A DNA stretch of 5,060 bases from an uncultured bacterium (GTDB taxonomy: Bacteria > Planctomycetota > Phycisphaerae > Phycisphaerales > SM1A02): the NCBI GenBank assembly GCA_903938205.1, contig CAJACJ010000184.1, forward strand, positions 1 through 5,060, in the 5' to 3' direction. Position 1 is the first letter of the stretch. Every line of letters begins with the position of its first letter. Under the pieces are notes generated by a model. That model searched no databases. It saw only the letters and a list, made by a program, of their open reading frames with translations, and was not told where the DNA came from. A program made the position numbers and the translations under genes. This document shows, one piece after another, positions 1-5,060 of the stretch.

Positions 1-2
1 CT

Positions 3-857
3 ATGCGACATACACAGCTCACAGTTTCGTTTGCTACATCCGTGATGGCATTCACCGCCGCGACCTCATCCGCTGCTGAGGTGATCTACAACAGCATTCC
101 AGCAGGAACCTTGGCTGCGAACTACACAAGCCAACCGTATCAAGCTCAGCAGGTCAGTGAGTTTGGTGACCGCGTCAGCTTTGGAGGATCAGCGCGTCAG
201 TTGAGTTCTGCATCAGTCACCATGTCCATGTGGGGTAGATATGAAGACTGGAATGTCGGTGGACAGTACTACGGCACTGGGGCTTACGCTGGAGCTGGGT
301 ATACCCAGAGCTTCACGTTCAATATCTATAACGCTGGTACTGGCAGTACGCCTGGTTCATTAATCGGAAGCGTAACCCAAGACAAATACATCCAGTACCG
401 CCCCACTGTTTGGGCGTCAGCAAACGGCATTGCTCAGAACATTACATTTGATCTCTCTGGACTTGGTATCACGCTTCCTGAATCAATCGTTTGGGGATTG
501 GCATTCAACACGCAGAACTACGGAGCCAGTCCGACTGGAGCCAACGGCCCCTACAACCAGCTGAATGTGTGTTACAACCAGTCAAGCTCTTATGCCCCAG
601 CGAATGGCGGCGTGACCGTCGGTTCTACCGATCTGTTGACTAAATTTATAAATGCGGCCAACAATTTGAATGGTCAGTATGGCTCTTATTACTCTCCATC
701 GACCGTTGGAACATTTAGTATGGCTGAAACCGGGACCACTCTGAGCGGAAAAGCTCTAAACGCTCCCATGGCAAGTTTCTCTGCTGTCCCCGCACCAGGC
801 GCGGCTGCTTTGATCGGTCTTGCTGGTCTTGTGGCCAGCCGCCGTCGACGCAACTAA
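3..857 (+). CDS. Secreted PEP-CTERM sorting-domain protein, function unknown
   Basis: A 284-residue exported protein. Residues 1-25 form a signal peptide: Arg2 and His3, a hydrophobic core (about 6-20) and a likely cleavage site after SSAA (24/25). The C-terminus (262-284) has the tripartite PEP-CTERM layout: VPAP motif, hydrophobic span (AAALIGLAGLVA) and a basic RRRR tail. In this family an exosortase is known to recognise such tails and remove them at the membrane, releasing or anchoring the protein outside the cell. The mature region is rich in Gly, Ser, Thr, Asn and Tyr, with alternating patterns that suggest an all-beta fold. Segments such as VSEFGDRVSFGGSAR, FNIYN and ITFDLSGL resemble, from memory, a widespread family of uncharacterised secreted bacterial proteins. 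No catalytic motif is visible, so a surface or extracellular structural role is only a guess. The ATG lies 2 bases inside the window, so a start further upstream cannot be excluded. Gly and Ala codon choice differs from the genes downstream. Confidence 0.9.
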   Translation: MRHTQLTVSFATSVMAFTAATSSAAEVIYNSIPAGTLAANYTSQPYQAQQVSEFGDRVSFGGSARQLSSASVTMSMWGRYEDWNVGGQYYGTGAYAGAGYTQSFTFNIYNAGTGSTPGSLIGSVTQDKYIQYRPTVWASANGIAQNITFDLSGLGITLPESIVWGLAFNTQNYGASPTGANGPYNQLNVCYNQSSSYAPANGGVTVGSTDLLTKFINAANNLNGQYGSYYSPSTVGTFSMAETGTTLSGKALNAPMASFSAVPAPGAAALIGLAGLVASRRRRN

Positions 858-930
858 CTTGTAAATCTCCTTCGGCTTTCGCCGCGTGCCTTACCCGCAT
901 GCAGCGAGGCCATATGAGATAAGTCAGTTT

Positions 931-959
931 CACTGACACTTTCACTCGGTCACTTCACT
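931..959. repeat. Five CACT units in 29 bp
   Basis: CACT occurs at 931, 937, 943, 951 and 956, and (T)TTCACT occurs at 928, 940 and 954. The first three units are exactly 6 bp apart and the last two are 5 bp apart. It may be a degenerate simple repeat or a cluster of short protein-binding sites. Nothing else in the window contains a similar cluster. No function can be assigned from the sequence alone. Confidence 0.45.
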
Positions 960-979
960 TGAAATAAAAATCGCTTACA

Positions 980-1004
980 TCGCCGTGTAAAACGCACGCG
1001 GCGA
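980..1004 (+). other. GC-rich hairpin upstream of the terminator
   Basis: TCGCCG (980-985) is the exact reverse complement of CGGCGA (999-1004), giving a 6-bp GC-rich stem. The intervening loop can add a short TG/CA extension. A short A/T-rich stretch follows rather than a T-run, so this is not itself a terminator. It lies 9 nt before the terminator stem. The two together could stabilise the 3' end of the upstream mRNA or form the body of a small RNA. Confidence 0.45.
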
Positions 1005-1013
1005 TAAATTCCC

Positions 1014-1045
1014 AGCCCCTAAGCTTCAAACCTTGGGGGCTTTTT
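1014..1045 (+). terminator. Rho-independent terminator
   Basis: A 10-bp stem pairs 1014-1023 (AGCCCCTAAG) with 1032-1041 (CTTGGGGGCT). It contains one G-U wobble and encloses an 8-nt loop. A run of five T (1041-1045) follows directly, so the polarity is +. The reverse strand has no T-run after the stem, so it is not bidirectional. It would end transcription from the PEP-CTERM gene, or from a short RNA inside 858-1013. It implies that map is transcribed from a promoter downstream of position 1045. Confidence 0.85.
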
Positions 1046-1081
1046 ATTGTCTAGGCTCGCTTGGAAGTGCGTGGGCGCTAG

Positions 1082-1087
1082 TATCTT
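1082..1087 (+). promoter_or_regulatory. Possible -10 element of map, leaderless arrangement
   Basis: TATCTT lies 7 nt before the map ATG. A weak -35-like TTGGAA (1061-1066) lies 15 bp upstream, a short spacing. Because a terminator ends at 1045, a promoter is expected in the 50 bp before map. A -10 at this place would put the transcript start at or next to the ATG. No Shine-Dalgarno sequence precedes the ATG, which fits a leaderless mRNA. The element itself is a weak match, so this rests mainly on position and on the similar layout before the prolyl oligopeptidase gene. Confidence 0.35.
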
Positions 1088-1094
1088 GCGCTTC

Positions 1095-2243
1095 ATGCTC
1101 GCAACTTCTCCACGAGATATTTCCGACGCGCGCGCCGCCGCGCAATGTGTTGTTGAGACACATCGACGACTTGCGCAATGGTTGCGCGTTGGCTTAACGC
1201 TGGCGGAGGTGGATTCGTTTTGCGTTGATGTGTTCAAGGAGTTGAAATGCGAAAGCGCTTTCAAGGGCTACAAAGTGCGCGGGCACCCGCCGTTTAAAAG
1301 CCACACGTGCCTGAGTTTGAATGACATGGTGGTTCACGGCGAGCACGATTCCGTTGTGGAACCGCTGAAAGAAGGCGATTTATTGGCGCTGGATATTGGC
1401 GTGAAGCACCGCGGATTTATTGGCGACGCCGCGTGGACCTACTCCATTGGCTCCGCCACCGAAATGGGTTTGCGATTGCAGAAGTGTGGCCGTGAAAGTT
1501 TGCGCCGCGGTATCGCCGCTATTCGACCGGGCCGCCCGTTGATTGAATGGGCCAAAGCCGTGCAGGGATATGTGGAAAAAGAAAGTGGATTTTATTTAGT
1601 GCGTGGATTGGGCGGCCACGGCATTGGTCGATCGCTGCATGAATCGCCTTACATTTCTAACACCGCTCCAACGTATCCAGGCGAGTGGAATGAAGCGTGG
1701 AAAACTTTCGAGCCCGGCATGTTGCTTGCGGTTGAGCCCATGATTTCTTTGGGCACCAATGAAGTTCGCTCCAACGGAAGCGCGTGGCCAATTTATACCG
1801 CTGACGGAAGTTTAAGCGTGCACTATGAGGCCGATGTCATGGTGACCGCGAATGGTTGCGAAGATTTGACCGCGGGCATGAGCGACTTGCCCGATGTGGT
1901 GGGATGTAAAATTGAATCAGGCCAACCAAACAAGCAAGCCGCTTGTGGCCCTGTTCGAGGCGGTTCACCCTGTGGCGGCGACTATTTTGCAAGAGCATGG
2001 ATTCAGAGTGGATTCGCTCAAACACAGTCCTTCGGCGCAGGAATTGGCGGAGCTTGCCAAATCATCCACTCTTATTGGTGTGCGCAGCAAGACAAAAATT
2101 TCCGCGCAATTGCTGCGCGACGCGCCGGCGCTTGCGGCCATTGGATGTTTCTGCATTGGAACGGATCAAGTGGATGCCTCAGCGGCGGCGTTGGGTATTC
2201 CAATTTTCAACGCGCCATTTTCCAACACTCGCAGCGTTGCTGA
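1095..2243 (+). CDS. map: Methionine aminopeptidase type I, frame overruns into serA
   Basis: Cytoplasmic dinuclear metallopeptidase that removes the initiator methionine from new proteins when the second residue is small. From the ATG at 1095 all pita-bread-fold landmarks are present: His81 (VVHGE), metal ligands Asp100 and Asp111 (ALDIG...FIGD, 11 apart as in E. coli), His175 (GGHGIG), His182 (LHESP), Glu214 (AVEPM) and Glu245 (HYEAD). There is no N-terminal zinc-finger extension. This start gives an N-terminus matching the E. coli enzyme. The frame is open further up to a TTG at 1047, but that codon abuts the terminator. Similarity to the family ends near residue 267 (about position 1895), where E. 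coli MetAP (264 aa) also ends. Here the frame has no stop and continues for about 112 further residues to TGA 2241-2243, overlapping serA by 350 bp in another frame. That tail is Cys/Gly-rich and looks like a shadow translation of serA. A one-base shift would end the protein at TAA 1907-1909. Either a sequence error, a frameshift mutation or a genuine overlap could explain this. Function is secure; the C-terminus is not. Confidence 0.9.
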   Translation: MLATSPRDISDARAAAQCVVETHRRLAQWLRVGLTLAEVDSFCVDVFKELKCESAFKGYKVRGHPPFKSHTCLSLNDMVVHGEHDSVVEPLKEGDLLALDIGVKHRGFIGDAAWTYSIGSATEMGLRLQKCGRESLRRGIAAIRPGRPLIEWAKAVQGYVEKESGFYLVRGLGGHGIGRSLHESPYISNTAPTYPGEWNEAWKTFEPGMLLAVEPMISLGTNEVRSNGSAWPIYTADGSLSVHYEADVMVTANGCEDLTAGMSDLPDVVGCKIESGQPNKQAACGPVRGGSPCGGDYFARAWIQSGFAQTQSFGAGIGGACQIIHSYWCAQQDKNFRAIAARRAGACGHWMFLHWNGSSGCLSGGVGYSNFQRAIFQHSQRC

Positions 2244-3135
2244 AATGACATTGGCGGAAATTATTTGTCTGTCGCGCGCGTTGTTTCAGAAAAGTTCGCA
2301 ATTGCATGTGGGGCGCTGGGACAAAAGTTCCAAAAATTCTCGCGAGGTGCGCGGGCGCACGCTTGGCATTATTGGGTACGGACACATTGGAAGCCAGCTC
2401 AGCGTGCTTGCGGAATCATTGGGAATGCGCGTGGTGTTCTTTGATACCGCGCGCAAGTTGGCGCTGGGCAACGCGCACTCCCTGGCGAACATGGACGCGG
2501 TGCTGGCCGCTTCGGATTTTGTGTCGCTGCATGTGCCCGACATGGCCACCACGCGCAATTTAATTGGCGCGGCGCAATTGCAAAACATGAAACCCGGCGC
2601 CATGTTGGTGAACAACAGCCGCGGCAAAGTGGTGGACCTTGTGGCGCTGGCGGTATCCTTGAAAAGTGGCCATGTTGGCGGCGCAGCGGTTGATGTTTTT
2701 CCAGAGGAACCCGCAGAAAATGGCGATGGGTTTTCCACGCCGCTGGCGGGATTGCCCAATGTCATTCTTACGCCACACATTGGCGGCAGCACCGAGGAAG
2801 CGCAAGAGGCCATTGCGATTGATGTGGCTGAAAAACTTGCGCGCTTCTGGACGCAGGGCTGCACCGCGACCAGTGTGAATTTTCCTGCGGTTGATCTTCC
2901 AAATGTGCGCAGCGGTCAAGTTCGCATTTTGCATGTGCATCAAAACGTGCCTGGCGTGTTGAGTAAAATGCACACGTTGCTTGCCAATGCGGGCGTGAAC
3001 ATTAACGCGGAACATTTGCAAAGCGATCAAAACACGTCGTATGTGATTTTGGATGTGGACGCATTTCAAGACGCCAACATTATGAATGCGTTGCGAACAC
3101 TGCCAGAGACAATTCGCATGCGCGTGGCGGGCTAA
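1894..3135 (+). CDS. serA: D-3-phosphoglycerate dehydrogenase, E. coli type with ACT domain
   Basis: First enzyme of phosphoserine-pathway serine synthesis: 3-phosphoglycerate + NAD+ gives 3-phosphohydroxypyruvate + NADH, in the cytoplasm. The 413 residues match E. coli SerA (410) almost end to end. Order: substrate-binding domain with IGCFCIGTDQVD and NAPFSNTRSVAE (about 83-117); Rossmann NAD site GYGHIG (161-166) followed by Asp184; catalytic Arg243 (NSRG), Glu272 (DVFPEEP) and His295 (TPHIGGST); then a C-terminal ACT domain (about 342-413). By alignment with E. coli from memory, the serine-binding residues are kept as His349, Asn351 and Asn369, so feedback inhibition by serine is expected. 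The long allosteric-substrate-binding domain of the mycobacterial type is absent. The ATG at 1894 is the only ATG before the conserved core, and an in-frame TGA at 1879-1881 closes the frame upstream. TTG 1912 is an alternative start. No Shine-Dalgarno is visible. The start lies inside the 3' end of map, suggesting co-transcription and translational coupling. Confidence 0.96.
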   Translation: MWWDVKLNQANQTSKPLVALFEAVHPVAATILQEHGFRVDSLKHSPSAQELAELAKSSTLIGVRSKTKISAQLLRDAPALAAIGCFCIGTDQVDASAAALGIPIFNAPFSNTRSVAEMTLAEIICLSRALFQKSSQLHVGRWDKSSKNSREVRGRTLGIIGYGHIGSQLSVLAESLGMRVVFFDTARKLALGNAHSLANMDAVLAASDFVSLHVPDMATTRNLIGAAQLQNMKPGAMLVNNSRGKVVDLVALAVSLKSGHVGGAAVDVFPEEPAENGDGFSTPLAGLPNVILTPHIGGSTEEAQEAIAIDVAEKLARFWTQGCTATSVNFPAVDLPNVRSGQVRILHVHQNVPGVLSKMHTLLANAGVNINAEHLQSDQNTSYVILDVDAFQDANIMNALRTLPETIRMRVAG

Positions 3136-3156
3136 ACATGCGCGTAGCGAGTTAAA
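3117..3156. repeat. 20-bp tandem duplication spanning the serA stop codon
   Basis: Two adjacent 20-bp units, 3117-3136 and 3137-3156, match at 17 of 20 positions. The three differences are all transitions (G to A, G to A, C to T). The first unit holds the last codons and the TAA of serA (MRVAG-stop). The second unit, outside the gene, spells MRVAS-stop in another frame (3138-3155). The copy adds a second TAA, which also closes the upstream side of the prolyl oligopeptidase frame. Confidence 0.8.
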
Positions 3157-3263
3157 TATTCCGCGGCGCAAGTTGTGTGCAACTGTCTTCAACAGACCCG
3201 CGACTTCTTTGCGCTCTATTGCAACCCCGCCATTCCAAGCACCGCGAGCGCGCAACATCGCAC

Positions 3264-3269
3264 TATCAT
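3264..3269 (+). promoter_or_regulatory. Possible -10 element of the prolyl oligopeptidase gene
   Basis: TATCAT lies 6 nt before the ATG at 3276 and resembles the TATCTT before map. Both are followed by T(T)GC and then the start codon. A transcript starting about 7 nt downstream of the hexamer would begin at the ATG itself. No -35 match at the usual spacing and no Shine-Dalgarno sequence are visible. The 140-bp gap after serA shows short hairpins (for example AGTTG 3171-3175 with CAACT 3180-3184) but no T-run, so readthrough from serA is also possible. Confidence 0.3.
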
Positions 3270-3275
3270 TGCCGC

Positions 3276-5060
3276 ATGCTTTCAACCATTGCCACTCAAC
3301 TCGTTGGTCAACTTATTTCCGCAAACATTTGTCTCAGCACGCTGGCATTTGTCGCGCCACCGGAGCAAGCACAAGCGCCCACCATGGCGCCAGTTGTGGA
3401 AACCGTGCAAGGTGAGCAATTCACAGATGAAAACCGCTGGCTGGAGTCGCTTGAAAATGATTCGCCCGCAGTGCGTGACTGGACCACATTGCAACTTGAT
3501 CGCACGCGCGCAGCGCTGGACGCCCTGCCCTGCCGCGCCGCAATCGCCGCGCAACTGGAGCCGCTGATGAAATTGCCTGGCATGGGTACGCCAGTGATGG
3601 CTGGCTCGAACATTTTCTATGGCGAGCGCAGTGGCGATCAAAATCAAAGCGTGCTGATGACACGCGCCTCCGCAACTGCAACGCCGCGTGTGCTACTTGA
3701 CCCAAATAAGATGAACGAAAAAGGTTTGTTGTCGCTTGATTGGTGGCGTCCAACTCAAGATGGAAAATTGTTGGCATACGGCAGCAGCATGTCTGGTAGC
3801 GAGATGAGCGAGTTGCGCGTGATTGATGTGGCCACTGGCGCGGCGTTGCCTGATGTGATCACTGGCAAAGTCAGTTTTGAATCCTGGACCCCCAAGGGCG
3901 ATGGCATTCTGTATTCGTCGTTGCGCGACGCGAAAGATCCCTACAGCCGCGAAGTGCGCTTTCACACATTGGGTCAACCTGTTGAAAGCGACGCGATTTT
4001 GCTGAAGCAGACCACGCCAAGTGATGTGCCATTTGGTGGTCTCAGCCGCGACGGCAAGTGGTTGATGCTGGGATACAGCCATGGTTGGCAAGCCAACGAT
4101 TTGTCCGTTGCGAATTTTCAAAACTGGATGCAAAGCGGCAAAAAAGACCTAAAAATTGTCCCCGTGGCAGTTGGCCTTGCGGCTAAATTTTCGCCCGTGG
4201 AAGTGCGCGGCGACATTATGTTCATGCAAACCACGCTCAACGCATCCAACGCAACATTGATGGCGGTGAACTTGAACCACACGGAGCAAGCCAATTGGAA
4301 AGTGATTATTCCAGAGCGCAAGGATGAAGTTCTTGAGGGCGTCAGTTTTTCACTGGACGAAATGATTGGTAGTTACACCAAGCATGTGTGCTCGCGGCTT
4401 GAGCGATTTGATTTCACTGGCAAGTCGCTTGGTGAAATCCCGCTACCTGGTTTAGGTAGCGCCAGCATAAGCACAGATGAGGAGCACTCCGATGCGTACC
4501 TGAGCTACACCAGCTACGACGAGCCGCGGACGATTTACCGAATTGAAAATCTTTCGCAGCCAAAACTTTCCACATGGTGGAAGCCCAACATTCCAGTTGA
4601 TCTTTCCAAGTTCATGGTGGAGCGCGTGCGTGTAGCCAGCAAGGATGGAACCATGATTCCGCTGTTCATGGTGCGCAAGAAAAGTCTTTCACCCGCTGGC
4701 GCCTGCCCCACGCTTTTGTATGGATATGGCGGGTTTAACGTCAGTTTGGAACCAGGCTTTAACCCCACCATTATTCCGTGGATTGAAGCTGGAGGCATTT
4801 ATGCGGTTGCCAATTTACGCGGCGGTGGCGAGTACGGAGAGAGTTGGCACGAAGCCGGCATGCTTGGCAACAAGCAAAATGTTTTTGATGACTTCTACGC
4901 CTGCGCCGAGTGGTTGATCGCAAATAAATGGACCGACTCTTCGCACTTGGCAATTCAAGGCGGCAGCAACGGTGGATTACTTACAGGTGTTGCAATCACG
5001 CAACGACCCGAATTGTTCGCCGCCGCCGTGAGCCAAGTTCCCTTGCTTGACATGTTGCGC
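3276..5060 (+). CDS. Prolyl oligopeptidase (S9A family), 3' end outside window
   Basis: Serine peptidase that cleaves short peptides after proline; 595 residues are visible with no stop before the window ends. Order: N-terminal cap (ENRWLES, Trp55); a beta-propeller region (roughly 95-450) containing GERSGDQNQSVL and LLDPN; then an alpha/beta-hydrolase domain. That domain shows YGYGGFN (482-488, Tyr484 being the probable oxyanion-hole residue), RGGGEYGESWH (515-525) and the nucleophile Ser564 in GGSNGGLL. The match to the family is close throughout. The catalytic Asp and His should lie beyond the window, and a total of about 700 residues is expected. The first ATG gives a hydrophobic stretch (about 9-27) and a possible signal cleavage near AQA (32-34). 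However, there is no Lys or Arg before it, so export is uncertain. Met37 (3384) would give a cytoplasmic form. The frame is closed upstream by TAA 3153-3155. Physiological role is unknown; peptide degradation for nutrition or turnover is likely. Confidence 0.93.
   Translation, partial: MLSTIATQLVGQLISANICLSTLAFVAPPEQAQAPTMAPVVETVQGEQFTDENRWLESLENDSPAVRDWTTLQLDRTRAALDALPCRAAIAAQLEPLMKLPGMGTPVMAGSNIFYGERSGDQNQSVLMTRASATATPRVLLDPNKMNEKGLLSLDWWRPTQDGKLLAYGSSMSGSEMSELRVIDVATGAALPDVITGKVSFESWTPKGDGILYSSLRDAKDPYSREVRFHTLGQPVESDAILLKQTTPSDVPFGGLSRDGKWLMLGYSHGWQANDLSVANFQNWMQSGKKDLKIVPVAVGLAAKFSPVEVRGDIMFMQTTLNASNATLMAVNLNHTEQANWKVIIPERKDEVLEGVSFSLDEMIGSYTKHVCSRLERFDFTGKSLGEIPLPGLGSASISTDEEHSDAYLSYTSYDEPRTIYRIENLSQPKLSTWWKPNIPVDLSKFMVERVRVASKDGTMIPLFMVRKKSLSPAGACPTLLYGYGGFNVSLEPGFNPTIIPWIEAGGIYAVANLRGGGEYGESWHEAGMLGNKQNVFDDFYACAEWLIANKWTDSSHLAIQGGSNGGLLTGVAITQRPELFAAAVSQVPLLDMLR

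Larger units (their letters stand above)
858..1094. other. Non-coding region between the PEP-CTERM gene and map
   Basis: I find no convincing gene here on either strand. In order it holds: a small CGGC-TTTC-GCCG hairpin shortly after the stop codon; a 5-bp hairpin (GTCAG 923-927 with CTGAC 933-937); a CACT-rich repeat (931-959); a GC-rich hairpin (980-1004); the intrinsic terminator (1014-1045); and a roughly 50-bp map promoter region (1046-1094). The terminator starts about 155 nt after the PEP-CTERM stop. The transcript of that gene would therefore carry a long structured 3' tail, unless a separate short RNA starts inside the region. Confidence 0.6.

Noticed and set aside
1047..1094. Upstream TTG start for map at 1047
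   Set aside because: It sits immediately after the terminator T-run, and the extra 16 residues have no counterpart in the family. The ATG at 1095 gives the normal N-terminus.
2286..2864. 192-residue open frame on the - strand inside serA
   Set aside because: It lies wholly antisense to the well-conserved serA core and its translation is Ser/Ala/Pro-rich with no motif. It is a shadow of the coding strand.
1095..3135. A natural map-serA fusion protein
   Set aside because: The serA frame has a TGA at 1879-1881 before its own ATG and the two are in different frames. No slippery sequence at the junction supports a fusion.
3136..3275. Intrinsic terminator between serA and the peptidase gene
   Set aside because: Short 4-5 bp hairpins exist (3171-3184 and 3183-3195), but none is followed by a T-run and the stems are too weak.
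2560..3285. 241-residue open frame on the - strand across the serA 3' end
   Set aside because: It is antisense to the ACT domain and catalytic region, is His/Arg-rich, and shows no recognisable domain or start signal.
3318..3332. Lipoprotein signal at Cys19 of the peptidase leader
   Set aside because: The residues before the Cys (A-N-I) do not fit a lipobox, which needs a small residue at -1, and there is no basic N-terminus.
3693..4133. 146-residue open frame on the - strand inside the prolyl oligopeptidase gene
   Set aside because: The + strand frame here encodes a continuous, clearly conserved beta-propeller, so the opposite frame is incidental.

Overview
The window looks like chromosomal DNA from a planctomycete, most likely of the class Phycisphaerae. 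The main clue is the first gene, whose product ends in a VPAPGAAAL...RRRR tail. This is the PEP-CTERM sorting-signal variant common in that group. The lack of clear Shine-Dalgarno sequences before the other three genes fits but is not specific. The lineage is an inference from motifs; no rRNA or other phylogenetic marker is present.

Layout: all four genes read on the + strand. (1) 3-857 encodes a secreted PEP-CTERM protein of unknown function. (2) 858-1094 is non-coding. It holds a CACT-rich repeat, a GC-rich hairpin and a convincing intrinsic terminator (1014-1045) that separates gene 1 from what follows. (3) 1095 onward encodes type I methionine aminopeptidase (map) with all five metal ligands. 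Its frame runs on to 2243, 350 bp into the next gene. (4) 1894-3135 encodes an E. coli-type D-3-phosphoglycerate dehydrogenase (serA) with a C-terminal ACT domain and a conserved serine-binding site. Its stop codon sits in a 20-bp tandem duplication (3117-3156). (5) 3136-3275 is a short spacer without a visible terminator. (6) 3276-5060 is the 5' part of a prolyl oligopeptidase (S9A), cut by the window edge just after the catalytic serine.

How the genes relate: map and serA overlap and are almost certainly co-transcribed, but they share no pathway (N-terminal Met removal versus the first step of serine synthesis). The prolyl oligopeptidase may be read by transcription from serA, or from its own promoter close to the ATG. 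map and the peptidase both have a TATCnT hexamer 6-7 nt before the ATG and no Shine-Dalgarno, a layout expected for leaderless mRNAs.

I see no mobile element, CRISPR array, tRNA/rRNA or defence/biosynthetic system, and no clearly new multi-gene system. The best leads are the map/serA overlap with its missing stop, the stop-codon duplication and the leaderless-type starts.
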